From the NCBI RefSeq assembly GCF_003111685.1, contig NZ_CP022190.1:644001-708000 (forward strand): a stretch of 64,000 nt of DNA, written 5' to 3'. This stretch comes from Alloyangia pacifica (GTDB lineage Bacteria > Pseudomonadota > Alphaproteobacteria > Rhodobacterales > Rhodobacteraceae). Under the pieces are notes generated by a model. It was not told where the DNA came from, searched no databases, and saw nothing but the letters and a program-made list of their open reading frames with translations. Shown here piece by piece: positions 51,495 to 61,424 of the stretch. A program made the translations under genes and the position numbers. Position 1 is the stretch's first letter. Each line of letters opens with the position of its first letter.

Positions 51495-53693
51495 ATGCCC
51501 TATGCCCATTCCGACAAGTCGATGCCCATGATGCACGCCCCCGCGCCGGATGTCCGGACGCGGGAGAAGCTCGAGGGCGGCATCAGCTTCCGCATGCAGA
51601 CCGAGTTCTCGCCGGCGGGCGACCAGCCGACGGCGATCGCCGAACTTGCGCAGGGGGTGCGCGATGGCGAACGCAGCCAAGTGTTGCTTGGAGCGACGGG
51701 CACCGGCAAGACCTTCACCATGGCCAAGATCATCGAGGAGACCCAGCGCCCGGCGATCATCCTCGCGCCCAACAAGACGCTGGCGGCGCAGCTCTATGGC
51801 GAGTTCAAGGGGTTCTTCCCGGACAACGCGGTCGAGTATTTCGTGTCTTACTACGACTACTACCAGCCCGAGGCCTACGTGGCCCGCTCGGACACCTACA
51901 TCGAGAAGGAAAGCCAGATCAACGAGCAGATCGACCGGATGCGCCACTCGGCCACCCGGGCGCTGCTCGAGCGCGATGACGTGATCATCGTCGCCTCGGT
52001 CTCCTGCATCTACGGCATCGGCTCGGTCGAGACCTACGGCGCGATGACCCAGGACTTGCACGCGGGCAGCGAGTACGACCAGCGCAAGATCATCGCCGAT
52101 CTGGTGGCGCAGCAATATCGGCGCAACGATGCGGGCTTCTCTCGCGGGGCCTTCCGGGTGAGGGGGGACAGCCTCGAGATCTGGCCCGCCCACCTTGAAG
52201 ACCGGGCGTGGAAGCTCTCGTTCTTCGGCGAGGAGCTGGAGAGTATTACCGAGTTCGACCCGCTCACCGGCGAGAAGACCGGCAGCTTCGATCGCATACG
52301 CGTCTATGCAAATTCGCACTACGTGACGCCGAAGCCGACGATGCAGCAGGCGGTTATCCAGATCAAGAAGGAGCTGCGCCAGCGGCTCGACCAGCTTGTC
52401 GCAGAGGGCAAGCTCCTGGAGGCACAGCGGCTCGAGCAGCGCACCAACTTCGACATCGAGATGCTCGAGGCCACAGGGGTCTGCAACGGCATCGAGAACT
52501 ACTCGCGCTACCTGACGGGCCGCGCGCCGGGCGAGCCGCCGCCCACGCTGTTTGAGTTCATCCCCGACCACGCCATCGTCTTCGCCGACGAGAGCCACGT
52601 CTCGGTTCCGCAGATCGGCGCGATGTACAAGGGCGACTACCGGCGCAAGTTCACCCTTGCCGAGCACGGCTTCCGGCTGCCGTCCTGCATGGACAACCGA
52701 CCCCTCAAGTTCGAGGAATGGGACGCCATGCGGCCGCAGTCGGTCTTCGTCTCGGCGACCCCTGCGAACTGGGAGCTTGAGCAGGCGGGCGGCGTCTTTG
52801 CCGAGCAGGTGATCCGCCCGACGGGACTTCTCGATCCGCAGGTCGAGATCCGCCCGGTGAAGATGCAGGTGGACGATCTGCTCGACGAGATCCGCAAGGT
52901 GACGGCAGATGGCTACCGGACACTCTGCACCGTGCTGACCAAGCGCATGGCCGAGGATCTGACCGAGTACCTGCATGAGCAGGGCATCAAGGTGCGCTAC
53001 ATGCACTCGGATATCGACACCATCGAGCGGATCGAGATCTTGCGCGACCTGCGGCTTGGCGCCTTCGACGTGCTGATCGGCATCAACCTGCTGCGCGAGG
53101 GCCTCGACATCCCCGAATGCGGGCTCGTGGCAATTCTCGATGCCGACAAGGAAGGCTTCCTGCGCTCCGAAACCTCGCTGATCCAGACCATCGGCCGTGC
53201 CGCGCGGAATGCCGACGGCCGGGTGATCATGTATGCCGACCGCGTCACCGGCTCGATGGAGCGGGCGCTGGCCGAAACCGAGCGCCGCCGCGAGAAGCAG
53301 ATGGCCTACAACGAAGAACACGGCATCACCCCGGCGACGGTCAAGAAGAACGTCGACGACATCCTTGCCGGTCTCTATCAGGGCGACGTCGACATGAACC
53401 GCGTGACCGCGTCGATCGACGCCAAGCAGCAGGGCTCGAACCTCGAGGCGGTGCTGGAGGGGCTGCGCGCCGACATGCGCAAGGCGGCGGAGAACCTCGA
53501 GTTCGAAGAGGCCGCGCGCCTGCGCGACGAGGTCAAGCGGCTCGAGGCTGTCGATCTGGCGATCCACGACGACCCGCTCGCGCGGCAATCGGCGGTCGAG
53601 GCGGCGTCGGAGGCTGCGGTGAAATCGAAGGGGCGCTCGACGGCCGGCCGTCCAGGCCAGCGCGGCGGCAACGTCAAGCGTCGGAAGCGCTAG
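51495..53693 (+). CDS. uvrB: Excinuclease ABC subunit B
   Basis: A 732-residue nucleotide-excision-repair helicase-like protein that loads onto damage from UvrA and recruits UvrC. The Walker A motif GATGTGKT is at 66-73; the beta-hairpin [11 protein letters not shown] and helicase motifs ADESH and QTIGRAARN are clear. The C-terminal UvrC-binding (UVR) coiled segment is [23 protein letters not shown] 51495 has GGAG eight bases upstream. The C-terminal tail after the UVR domain is long and basic ([15 protein letters not shown]), common in Rhodobacterales. Confidence 0.98.
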   Translation: MPYAHSDKSMPMMHAPAPDVRTREKLEGGISFRMQTEFSPAGDQPTAIAELAQGVRDGERSQVLLGATGTGKTFTMAKIIEETQRPAIILAPNKTLAAQLYGEFKGFFPDNAVEYFVSYYDYYQPEAYVARSDTYIEKESQINEQIDRMRHSATRALLERDDVIIVASVSCIYGIGSVETYGAMTQDLHAGSEYDQRKIIADLVAQQYRRNDAGFSRGAFRVRGDSLEIWPAHLEDRAWKLSFFGEELESITEFDPLTGEKTGSFDRIRVYANSHYVTPKPTMQQAVIQIKKELRQRLDQLVAEGKLLEAQRLEQRTNFDIEMLEATGVCNGIENYSRYLTGRAPGEPPPTLFEFIPDHAIVFADESHVSVPQIGAMYKGDYRRKFTLAEHGFRLPSCMDNRPLKFEEWDAMRPQSVFVSATPANWELEQAGGVFAEQVIRPTGLLDPQVEIRPVKMQVDDLLDEIRKVTADGYRTLCTVLTKRMAEDLTEYLHEQGIKVRYMHSDIDTIERIEILRDLRLGAFDVLIGINLLREGLDIPECGLVAILDADKEGFLRSETSLIQTIGRAARNADGRVIMYADRVTGSMERALAETERRREKQMAYNEEHGITPATVKKNVDDILAGLYQGDVDMNRVTASIDAKQQGSNLEAVLEGLRADMRKAAENLEFEEAARLRDEVKRLEAVDLAIHDDPLARQSAVEAASEAAVKSKGRSTAGRPGQRGGNVKRRKR

Positions 53694-53715
53694 GCCATCC
53701 ATCCCCCGGCATGAA

Positions 53716-53750
53716 AAAGCCCCTCTCCACGGTGGGTGGAGAGGGGCTTT
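53716..53750 (+). terminator. Intrinsic terminator of uvrB
   Basis: A perfect 15-bp stem (AAAGCCCCTCTCCAC at 53716-53730 and GTGGAGAGGGGCTTT at 53736-53750) with a five-base loop, followed by CGTTTTC. A-rich on the left, so it can end transcription from both sides, including the converging minus-strand gene. Confidence 0.9.
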
Positions 53751-53778
53751 CGTTTTCACCGTGTGACCGCGTGAGCGA

Positions 53779-54072
53779 TCAGCCGTCGTTCTTCTCGTCC
53801 GGCGGGGTCACATCGATGTCGGGCAGGGTGACCTCGGCTTCCTTGGTGTCGACCTCGACATCGACATCCGGGACGGTGACTTTCTCGGTCTTGGTGCCAA
53901 CCTCGACCGAGCCGACCTCGGCATCGACCTCGGGCATCTCGCCGCCGTCAACCGAGACGTCAACGTCGGGCAGGCTGCCCTCTTTCGTGACATCAAAATC
54001 GATCATGTATGCGCCAACGCCGATCACGACAGCGGCGGCGGCAACGAGGGCAACGATGGATCCGGTACGCAT
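53779..54072 (-). CDS. Small anchored acidic protein with PDVDV repeats
   Basis: A 97-residue protein. The N-terminal hydrophobic segment ([19 protein letters not shown]) is a signal anchor. The rest is acidic and repetitive: [31 protein letters not shown] and [11 protein letters not shown]. It is probably periplasmic and may bind cations. Function is unknown. GGAAGGGA precedes ATG 54072. It converges on uvrB through the shared terminator. Confidence 0.8.
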   Translation of the reverse strand: MRTGSIVALVAAAAVVIGVGAYMIDFDVTKEGSLPDVDVSVDGGEMPEVDAEVGSVEVGTKTEKVTVPDVDVEVDTKEAEVTLPDIDVTPPDEKNDG

Positions 54073-54211
54073 GTTCAGTTCCCTTCCGGTTTGATCCGGC
54101 GCTTTGGGCGCCGTGGTGTTTCGGTAAAGGAACCGTGAGGGCGGCTTGATGGTTCCAGAAATATTCTTCGGAACCAATGTGTTGTTCGGAGCGTTTTGAC
54201 GGATTTTCCGA

Positions 54212-54484
54212 TTAGCCGCAGAACACCCGAAGGATCTGTCCGGCGCTGTCAGTCTCGATGTTCATCCGGTCTGCGCGGTAGTCCATGGTCATCGCCTGAC
54301 CGGGTCCGACAATACGCAGCTTGGCGCCGGGGGTGAGTTCGAGGTCGCCGACGGCGTGGCCGATCTGGCTCTGATAGGCCGCGGCACCGCAGCTGTCTTC
54401 ACCACTGGAGGCGGCGCTCTCGGTTTCGCTGCAGCCGGCAACGCCCGCGCAGAGTCCGAGCGCGATCCCAATCCGTCCCAACAT
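54212..54484 (-). CDS. I78-family peptidase inhibitor-like lipoprotein
   Basis: A 90-residue protein with a lipobox near residue 18 (GLCAGVAGC). The mature part, CGAAAYQSQIGHAVGDLEL and DYRADRMNIETDSAGQILRV ending FCG, matches the peptidase inhibitor I78 family, whose members block serine proteases. The two cysteines at the ends of the domain may pair. Confidence 0.85.
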   Translation of the reverse strand: MLGRIGIALGLCAGVAGCSETESAASSGEDSCGAAAYQSQIGHAVGDLELTPGAKLRIVGPGQAMTMDYRADRMNIETDSAGQILRVFCG

Positions 54485-54603
54485 CGTCTGTCTCCTTGCT
54501 TTCCCTACGCCGACAGGTAGGTCACGGCAACGTGCAGTCCAGCACCGATCGGCCGCAAAAGTCGCTCTCGACCGGCGCGGCGTTCGCAGCTAGGCTTTTC
54601 CGC

Positions 54604-55005
54604 ATGCACCGGTTTTTGCTCATATCCTGTCTCGCCCTGGCGGCCTGCGGCACGCCCTATGAGCGCTGCAACCGCGAGGCGGCGCGGTTCTATGCCGATG
54701 CGCTGCAGGAGCAGAGCCGCATCTCGCGAGATCTGGCGCGCGGCTTCACCTATGTGACCGAATGGGAGACCCGCCGGCGCTGGCAACTCTGTGGGATCTA
54801 TTACGAGCACCCGCATTATTGCTGGCGGACGGAGTCTGAGCCGGTGACACGTCGCGTTCCGGTGCGTCCCTACGAGTTGCACCGTCGGCTCGACGAGATC
54901 GGGGCGGCGCTGCCACAGCTCGGACGCGATGCGGCGGCCGGGCAGGCCGAGTGCCGTCGGCGGTTCCCGGCGGAGGTCGCAGCCCAAACTCCTCCGCAGG
55001 GGTAG
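54604..55005 (+). CDS. Lipoprotein of unknown function
   Basis: A 133-residue protein. MHRFLLISCLALAACGTPYE is a lipoprotein signal peptide with lipobox LAAC. The mature part is helical and rich in Arg and Glu, with a cysteine/aromatic patch CGIYYEHPHYCW. I do not recognise the family. ATG 54604 is preferred over an upstream in-frame start, which has no secretion signal. Confidence 0.75.
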   Translation: MHRFLLISCLALAACGTPYERCNREAARFYADALQEQSRISRDLARGFTYVTEWETRRRWQLCGIYYEHPHYCWRTESEPVTRRVPVRPYELHRRLDEIGAALPQLGRDAAAGQAECRRRFPAEVAAQTPPQG

Positions 55006-55027
55006 ATCCGGCCCCGCGGGGCCGGAT
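55006..55027. terminator. Bidirectional terminator-like palindrome
   Basis: ATCCGGCCCC at 55006-55015 and GGGGCCGGAT at 55018-55027 form a 10-bp perfect stem between convergent genes. It starts one base after the lipoprotein stop. Confidence 0.6.
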
Positions 55028-55050
55028 GCGGTCTCGAAGTGGGTTGTCGC

Positions 55051-55587
55051 TCAGGCCGCACGCTTGCGCAGTTCCGGGTGCTGCTTCAGCACCATCCCGA
55101 AGGCGACCAGCGCCACGCCCGTCGAGAGCAGTTCGACCGAAAGAAGCACGCCCAGCACCACCGCCGCCGAGGACGGAAAATTGGTGAAGATCATGAGTGC
55201 CAGGATCACCGAGATCGCGCCGCTGATCAGCAGCGCCAGCTTGTAGCGCCCCTCTGCGACCGAAAAGCCGTAGATCACCTTGGCGACGCCGCCGACGAGG
55301 AACATGATCGCCGCGACAAGCGTCAGCGAGATCAGGCCTTCGAGCGGGTTGGCCAGGAAGCTGATGCCCAGCCAGAGGTAGATGATCGTCAGCAGAATGG
55401 CGAGCAGGCGCTCCTTCATGCGGGTCACGCGGAAGATGCTGATGGCCTGCACCACGCCGATGATCAGGAAAAACCAGGCGACAATGGTCTGCGCCGCGAT
55501 CGAGGCGGCGAAGGGGTTAAAAAGCGCGAACAGCCCGCCGAGGATGCTTGCGATACCGAGAATGATCCACATAAGCCAATGCTGCAT
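55051..55587 (-). CDS. HdeD-family membrane protein
   Basis: A 178-residue protein with six helices in three pairs, as in HdeD/DUF308 proteins (GIASILGGLFALFNPFAAS, IIYLWLGISFLANPLEG and so on). Linked to acid or envelope stress in enterobacteria; the role here is not known. ATG 55587 is chosen; a TTG two codons earlier is possible. Confidence 0.9.
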   Translation of the reverse strand: MQHWLMWIILGIASILGGLFALFNPFAASIAAQTIVAWFFLIIGVVQAISIFRVTRMKERLLAILLTIIYLWLGISFLANPLEGLISLTLVAAIMFLVGGVAKVIYGFSVAEGRYKLALLISGAISVILALMIFTNFPSSAAVVLGVLLSVELLSTGVALVAFGMVLKQHPELRKRAA

Positions 55588-55667
55588 TTCCAAATTCCCT
55601 CAATACACCCGGCACGCGGCCGGTGCCTCGAAGGTGCGCCCCTCCCCGGGGCTCTGTCAATCTCGCG

Positions 55668-56771
55668 TTAACGTTCGGGAAGTTCGCCGTGCCGGGGGGT
55701 GGGTTCGGCGGCAGGCGGCACATCGACGCGCTCGGCCAGAAGCAAGGCGAGCCAGCGGGTCTTGTCGAAGCTGGCCAGCACGATGGCGAGGATCGAGGTC
55801 AGCGGCACCGCGAGGATCGCGCCGGGAATGCCCCAAAGCGTCGTCCAGAGCGCCAGAGCGAGCAGCACGACGAACGGGCTGAGATTGAGCTGCCGGCCGA
55901 TCAGCCGCGGCTCGATGATATTGCCCAGCGTCACCTGCACCGCGGTGAGCGCCGCGCCAAGCCCGACGGTGAGACCGATCGAGCCGAATTGTGCCAGCGA
56001 GAGCGCCACCGGGAAGGCGACGGCGAGCAGGGAGCCGAGGTAGGGGATGTAGTTGAGCACGCCGATGACCACCGCCCAGAACAGCGCGAAGTCCACGTTG
56101 AAAGCCCAGAGGATCGCATAGGAAATCGTGCCCAGGACGATGTTGATCAGCGTCTTGAAGGCAAGGTAGCGGCTGATCTTCTCGTTGATCGCGCCGACCA
56201 CGGCGAGCACGCGCGCGCTTTGCTCGGGCGAGCGCAGCCCGGCGGTCAGGCGGCGCTGGAAGGAACGGCGCTCGGCGGTGATGAAAGCGGCGTAGATGAT
56301 CACCATCAGCACCACCGAGCCAAGGTTGGTGAAACCGCCCAGCACCGCCAGCGAAAAGCGCCGCAGGTCGATCCGCCCGACGGTCTCGGCGGTGACGCGC
56401 TCCCAGAGCTCGTCATTCTCGAAATGGAAGTACCCCGCGACCCCGTCGACCATGGCGCGAAGGTTGTCCTCGTAGGTCGGGGCGACCGCCATGATCTCGC
56501 GCACGGTGGCCGAGAAGACCGCCGCCAGAACGAAGACCACGGTCGCCGCGAAAGCCAGCAGAAGCAGTCGCAGCGCGCCGAGTGGCAGATACCCAAGCAC
56601 CGGCAGTCGGCGCAGGGCGCCGGCCACCGACTCCAGCAGATAGACGAGGATCGTCGCCGTGACGATCGGCAGCAGGATGGATCGGCCGAGCACCAGAAGC
56701 GTCCCGGCTGCCAGCACGAAGATCGTAGACAGCACGAGCGTCTGGAACGGCGTATCCCTCATCGGCACCAT
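55668..56771 (-). CDS. AI-2E-family transporter
   Basis: A 367-residue protein with seven to eight helices. LLPIVTATILVYLLESVAG, NYIPYLGSLLAVAFPVALSL and ALWTTLWGIPGAILAVPLT are the conserved blocks of the AI-2E (PerM/TqsA) family. Some members export autoinducer-2, others exchange Na+/H+; the role here is unknown. A C-terminal proline-rich tail follows. Confidence 0.92.
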   Translation of the reverse strand: MVPMRDTPFQTLVLSTIFVLAAGTLLVLGRSILLPIVTATILVYLLESVAGALRRLPVLGYLPLGALRLLLLAFAATVVFVLAAVFSATVREIMAVAPTYEDNLRAMVDGVAGYFHFENDELWERVTAETVGRIDLRRFSLAVLGGFTNLGSVVLMVIIYAAFITAERRSFQRRLTAGLRSPEQSARVLAVVGAINEKISRYLAFKTLINIVLGTISYAILWAFNVDFALFWAVVIGVLNYIPYLGSLLAVAFPVALSLAQFGSIGLTVGLGAALTAVQVTLGNIIEPRLIGRQLNLSPFVVLLALALWTTLWGIPGAILAVPLTSILAIVLASFDKTRWLALLLAERVDVPPAAEPTPRHGELPER

Positions 56772-56837
56772 GTCATCCTCCGGGCGGGTGTCGCCGGAGT
56801 GGGGACGATGCGGGCGGGGAAGTCAACGCGGACAGGC

Positions 56838-58364
56838 TCAGAGCTGCCCGCCGATCGGTAACAGACCCGTCAGCCAGGCCGTGGTCGCGCGCATCTGCGA
56901 CAGGATCGGCTCGGAACGGTAGAGCCGCCAGCGGTTGCCCGCGTCATGTTCGAGCCATTGCATCCGGCCGTCCTCGCCCATTTGCACGTGGAATGCGGCC
57001 TCGGGCAGCAGCTTCTTGAAATTCACCGCGGCCTGCGTGGCGAGGGCAGGGGAGTCCACGAGGATCCCCATCTCGGAATTGATCCGCACAGAGCGCGGGT
57101 CCCAGTTGAATGAGCCGATGAAGAGCAACTTGCGGTCCAGAACGAAGGCCTTGGCGTGTAGCGCCGAGCGTGACAGGCCGAGCCCCGACAACGTACGGTC
57201 CGGCCGCTCCTTCTCGGCCCGCAGCTCCCAAAGGTCGACGCCCGCCTCAAGCAGGTCGCGGCGCGAGTGGGCATAATGCGCGTAGACCGCCGGCACATCG
57301 GTGGCGTCGAGCGAATTGGTCATCACGGTCACATCGACTCCGCGCTCCTCGAGAGCGCGGAGCAGCGCCGTGCCGCTGTCGCGAGGCACGAAATAGGCCG
57401 AGACAACGAGGAACTCGCTTTCAAGCGCGGTCACGTAGGGCAGCATCGAGGCGGCAAAGGTCTCGGAGGCAGGCAGCTCGCCCGCAGCCTTCTCCGGCGG
57501 ATCCGCGAGCAGCGTCGCCCGCGCGGCGGTGAGCTGCAGCGGCTGGCGCTTCAGCGACGCGATGTGATCGAGCAGCGCGCCGCCGTAGGGGGTCAGCGCG
57601 ATCCGCTGCCTGTGCTGCGCCAGCGCGGTGCGCACCGCTTCGAGGTCGGCCCCGTCTTCTTTTGGCGTGATCACCTGCGATGCCGGGACGGCGTAGCGGC
57701 TGTTCCAGTAGCTGTCGAAGGTGCGCCCAACGTCGTCCACCACGGGGCCGGCGGCCAGCAGGTCCAGATCGTCGTAGTTCGATTCCTCGCGCGCCGAGAA
57801 ATATTCGTCGCCAATGTTGCGCCCGCCGACGATGGTCACCCGGCCGTCGAAGGTCATCGACTTGTTGTGCATGCGACGGTTGATCCGGCGGAATTCGAGC
57901 AGCGCCGAAAGCGCCTTGCCATGCGAGCGGGCGAAGGGATTGAACAGCCGTATCTCGATGTTTGGGTGCGTTTCGAGCGCATGGGTGGCCTCGTCGTAGC
58001 CGCGGGTGTCCATGTCGTCGAGCAGCAGCCGCACCCGCACGCCGCGGTCCGCAGCGCGCAGCAGCGCATCTGTAAAGAGCCGGCCCGCCTCGTCGTTGTG
58101 CAGCAGGTAATATTGGGCGTCGATGCTGGTCACCGCCTGCTCGGCAAGGCCCAGCCGCAGCGCCAGCGCGTCGATGCCATTGCTGATGATATGCACGCCG
58201 GACGTGCCGTCGGTGCGGCCCTGCCACATGCGGGTGATCTGCGAGAGCGGGGCAGAGGCCGGTGCCGTCAGCGCGGCGCTCGTGGTGCGCGGACCCTCGG
58301 GGAGCTGGCTGCTGCAACTCGCCAGAAAGACGCAAAGGAAGAAGGCGCTAAGGAACCGGAACAT
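56838..58364 (-). CDS. Phospholipase D-family lipoprotein (cardiolipin synthase-like)
   Basis: A 508-residue protein with a lipobox LASC in FLSAFFLCVFLASCSSQ. Two HKD motifs are present: HNKSMTFD with IVGGRNIGDEYF, and HAKAFVLD with IGSFNWDPRS. Such proteins hydrolyse or transfer phosphatidyl groups. The likely site is the periplasm or outer-membrane inner leaflet. ATG 58364 gives the signal peptide; an earlier in-frame start would bury it. It is divergent from the next lipoprotein gene. Confidence 0.92.
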   Translation of the reverse strand: MFRFLSAFFLCVFLASCSSQLPEGPRTTSAALTAPASAPLSQITRMWQGRTDGTSGVHIISNGIDALALRLGLAEQAVTSIDAQYYLLHNDEAGRLFTDALLRAADRGVRVRLLLDDMDTRGYDEATHALETHPNIEIRLFNPFARSHGKALSALLEFRRINRRMHNKSMTFDGRVTIVGGRNIGDEYFSAREESNYDDLDLLAAGPVVDDVGRTFDSYWNSRYAVPASQVITPKEDGADLEAVRTALAQHRQRIALTPYGGALLDHIASLKRQPLQLTAARATLLADPPEKAAGELPASETFAASMLPYVTALESEFLVVSAYFVPRDSGTALLRALEERGVDVTVMTNSLDATDVPAVYAHYAHSRRDLLEAGVDLWELRAEKERPDRTLSGLGLSRSALHAKAFVLDRKLLFIGSFNWDPRSVRINSEMGILVDSPALATQAAVNFKKLLPEAAFHVQMGEDGRMQWLEHDAGNRWRLYRSEPILSQMRATTAWLTGLLPIGGQL

Positions 58365-58606
58365 TGTGGCCTCGGATCTTGGGCTCGGAGGATCAGCCTC
58401 GCCGAGCTTGGCCATTTCCGCAAGCAGGGCGGCTGACGTAAGGTCCGGAGCGCGGTTTTTGCGCCGCAGGGCACCGGGGCCGAAACGCCTGACGCCGGTG
58501 TAGTGTGGTCACAGGGCGTGCTGCATTTCGGGGAGTTGTGTTTTTCGTTAGGCAGATTTCCTGCCTCCCGCTACGGCTTGTTCGAACCACTGTTGGGAAT
58601 GGTGAC

Positions 58607-59125
58607 ATGGTGTTTTCAAGAGTCCTGGCGGGGGCATGCGCCCTTTCTGTCCTCGCGGCATGCGAGCCTACGACAGCGCAATTGGTCACGCAGGGCAAGC
58701 CGATCGATATCGTCTATCCCGTCACGTCAGGCGTGACCGCGGCGCGGCTGCAGAACGATACGACCGATTGCCAGATCGAAGCGGCTCAGAGGGTGCCGCC
58801 ACAAATCCTGACGACCACCACGCCGACCCGCTCGAGCCCGACCGAGACCCAATGCGTGACCAAGGGCAACACCGTCACCTGCACGACCACCGGCGGCGAG
58901 ATCTATGGCGGGGAAACCTATTCCTACGACGCCAACGAGAGTCTGCGCGCCAGGGCGGAGGCGCAGTGCCTCTCGGGCAGGGGCTACAAGTTGGCGACGA
59001 TCCCGAAATGCCCGGCAGCTTATGCGACCCGGCCCGTGCTGTCGCAATTCTACCCGCTGTCGGCGGCGACCTGCTATCTGCCGGGCGCCGGGGGCAGCTA
59101 CGCGGTGACCGAGATGTTGCGCTGA
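58607..59125 (+). CDS. Lipoprotein of unknown function
   Basis: A 172-residue protein with signal peptide and lipobox LAAC (VLAGACALSVLAACEPTTAQ). The mature part has threonine-rich linkers (LTTTTPTRSSPTETQC) and six further cysteines, probably disulfide-bonded in the periplasm. The middle CVTKGNTVTCTTTGGEIYGG and late GYKLATIPKCP resemble small roseobacter lipoproteins, but I cannot name the family. Confidence 0.8.
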   Translation: MVFSRVLAGACALSVLAACEPTTAQLVTQGKPIDIVYPVTSGVTAARLQNDTTDCQIEAAQRVPPQILTTTTPTRSSPTETQCVTKGNTVTCTTTGGEIYGGETYSYDANESLRARAEAQCLSGRGYKLATIPKCPAAYATRPVLSQFYPLSAATCYLPGAGGSYAVTEMLR

Positions 59126-59955
59126 CCCAGGGCCGAAGCGCGGGCGCGCCGGGCGGTGCGCGCGCCGGCACTTGGTCCATGACCTTCCAAGACGCACCGG
59201 TCAGCCAAGCCTACCCTTTTGCGCGGCATTGCACTTCTCGCATGTGGGGCGCTCCGGGACTCCTGACCAAACCGCGCGCAAGCGCTTGTCTCGGGAGCTC
59301 CGATCATGTCGATCGGGGGACTGTCGGACGAGGCTGCAGCGGTGCAACGATGCCCCCCACCAATCGGGCCGCGCCTGGCGTTCCTTTCGGAGCGCAAGGC
59401 GCTGCCTTCTGTTTTTTTTTGCGCGACGGCAACTGCGCATCACGGACATGCGTGCTAGCCGCAGCGCACGGCAGCAAAGTTCTGCATAGTGGGCCCTCGC
59501 CTGTCGGGCGTCCAAGGTCCAGTCAGGGTCGAAATTGCTTTGAGGCTAGGTCAGGAGTGCTTGGCACGGTCGACTGGCAAGATTCATAAATCCGTAGCTT
59601 CGGGTCGCTTTCGCTCGGCATTCGACAGATCCCGCGCCGCTGGGCGCGCCGCAAGCGGGCAATTGCTTGCCGACGGCGGCGACCCGGAGCGCGCGCGGGC
59701 GCTGGTCAGCGACATCTTTGTCGCACATTGCGAGCGCGGGATCGAAGGGGCGGCCAGCCGTCCAATCACCATTCGCTATTGCCGACTGGACAGCGTCGCG
59801 CTGTGCGCGGCGCAGGCGCTCTACACCTCGTTGCTCTGGAGCTACCCGAGGGTTTGTTCGGCGGCCATTCGTGACGGGGCGATCTCCTCCGCCTGCCCAA
59901 AGTCCGTACGCCGTCCCAAAGACTTCGCGAAAACACCGGACTGGAGGAGCTCCAA
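59126..59955. other. Gene-poor region
   Basis: About 830 bases with no recognised gene. A T9 run starts at 59412, after an AGCGC/GCGCT stem, and may end transcription of the lipoprotein gene. An open frame at 59489-59959 (containing DPERARALVSDIFVAHCERG) ends in a GTGA overlap with the SDR remnant; its product is unrecognised and it may be decayed. Confidence 0.5.
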
Positions 59956-60114
59956 GTGACCGAGTTCAGTGGAAAGGTGGCTATTGCCACCGGCGCATCG
60001 ACCTTGTTGGGGCAGGGCATCGTGCGCGCCTTCGCGGCAGCGGGTGCAAAGCTGGTGATGGCGGCTGTGCGGCGATGGGCCCGGAGGCAATGGTGGATGT
60101 CGTTGCCAAGTTGA
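59956..60114 (+). pseudogene. Short-chain dehydrogenase N-terminal remnant
   Basis: GTG 59956 with GGAGGAGCTCCAA upstream opens TEFSGKVAIATGASTLLGQG, then IVRAFAAAGAKLVMA. This is the TGxxxxxG nucleotide-binding start of an SDR enzyme. After KLVMA the frame is lost and stops at 60114; the NNAG and YxxxK regions are missing. Confidence 0.75.
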
Positions 60115-60116
60115 TG

Positions 60117-60405
60117 TCATGACCCGCCTCCGATCCGGCGGGTTCCTGGCTCTGGAGTTTGATCCGCGCGATCTGCGCTCCGCCTTCTGCAGGTTCGCGA
60201 CCGTTTCACCGTTGTGACCGCGCGCTCGGGCGGTTCGTCCGCGGCAAGACCGGGCGGGTCGGTGGCGCAGGCGAAGAGCACGCCGCCGGGTTCGCTGAAA
60301 TAGATCGCCTTGACATGCTGCCGGTCAATCACCGCGGTCACGTCGCAGCCCGCGCTGGCGAGGCGACCGTGCCATTCGAGCTAAACCGCGTCGCTCTCGG
60401 CGCGG
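60117..60405 (-). pseudogene. Ring-cleaving dioxygenase (glyoxalase family) C-terminal remnant
   Basis: Minus-strand sequence FRAESDAV, an in-frame TAG, then LEWHGRLASAGCDVTAVIDR and YFSEPGGVLFACATDPPG matches the last third of MhqO/LinE-like extradiol ring-cleaving dioxygenases. The remainder is gone and the downstream end is frameshifted. The active-site Glu is replaced (LFACATD in place of LFEIATD). Confidence 0.7.
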
Positions 60406-60543
60406 AAGGATGGGACTGCCCGCGTCGAGGCTTCGCTTCGGGCAGCGAGCCGCGGCGAAGCTCGACAGGGGGACACATACACCTGGAGTTCCGAATGAGG
60501 CGCGATCTTGCGCGATGCCAGCTCTCCGGGAGAGAAGACCGCG

Positions 60544-61326
60544 CTAGCGTCCGATGAACCGCGCCGGGCTGCTGCCGGTGATGCGCCGAAACATGGCGAT
60601 GAAGGCCGAGGCCGTGCCGTAGCCAAGGTCGAGCGCCACACTTTCGACGCTGGCCCCGTCCTGCAGAAGCGAGATGCCGCGGACCACGCGCACGCGCTGG
60701 CGCCATTCGCTGAGAGACATGCCGAGTTCCTGTGTGCAGCGGCGCACCAGCGTCCGCTCGCTCATCCCGAAAGCCCGGGCCAGCTCGGCGGTGCTGCGCG
60801 GATCGGCCGGCGCGTCGCGCAATGCCTCCAGCACGGGGGCGAGCCGCGCATCGGTGGTCTCCGGGACAAAGCTGTCGGCCATGGAACAGGCCGCGATCTC
60901 GTCGACCATGACGCGCAGCAGGCGCGACTGCGCCTCGGTATTGGTGAACCTCGTTTCCGTGAGGCTGTCGAGGATGGCGCGCAAGAGCGGCGTCACCAGG
61001 AGCGAGCAGGTGCGCTGCGGCATGGGCGCGCAGAGGTCCTCGCTGATATAGGCCGAGAAATGCACCGCGGCGCGTCGATTGAAGCCGACATGCTCCACGC
61101 GGGGCGGGATCCAGAAGCCCATGTGCGGCGGTGCCAGCAGGTGCTCGCCCGCGAGACGAAGCTCGGTAATCCCGCTGAAGGAATAGACGAATTCCCCCCA
61201 CGGGTGCTGCATCACCGGATAGGTGGCATTGTCGGGCATGCTCTCGAGCCGGAAGTAGATCGGAGCGGGCAGCTGATCGTGAAATGGCGGATGGCGCAGG
61301 TGAGGCGGGCTCTGGGCGGGTGTCAT
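60544..61326 (-). CDS. AraC-family transcriptional regulator
   Basis: A 260-residue protein with an N-terminal cupin-like sensor (HPWGEFVYSFSGITELRLAG, about 40-60) and a C-terminal double HTH (about 170-260) with LARAFGMSERTLVRRCTQEL and LDLGYGTASAFIAMFRRITG. It is divergent to the EamA exporter gene with 98 bases between starts and probably controls it. A start 75 bases upstream is possible. Confidence 0.92.
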   Translation of the reverse strand: MTPAQSPPHLRHPPFHDQLPAPIYFRLESMPDNATYPVMQHPWGEFVYSFSGITELRLAGEHLLAPPHMGFWIPPRVEHVGFNRRAAVHFSAYISEDLCAPMPQRTCSLLVTPLLRAILDSLTETRFTNTEAQSRLLRVMVDEIAACSMADSFVPETTDARLAPVLEALRDAPADPRSTAELARAFGMSERTLVRRCTQELGMSLSEWRQRVRVVRGISLLQDGASVESVALDLGYGTASAFIAMFRRITGSSPARFIGR

Positions 61327-61424
61327 GGCTGGCGGTCTGTCACGATCGTTTGGCGTATCCGAGCTATATATATGCCATCCGCCAGAGTAGATAGGGGTCA
61401 TGATTTGCCTGCCCAGGTGCCCCC

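Noticed and set aside
51261..53759. Upstream extension of the NDUFS4-like frame across uvrB
   Set aside because: The frame stays open only because it is antisense to uvrB. The ribosome site and family length fix the start at 51260.
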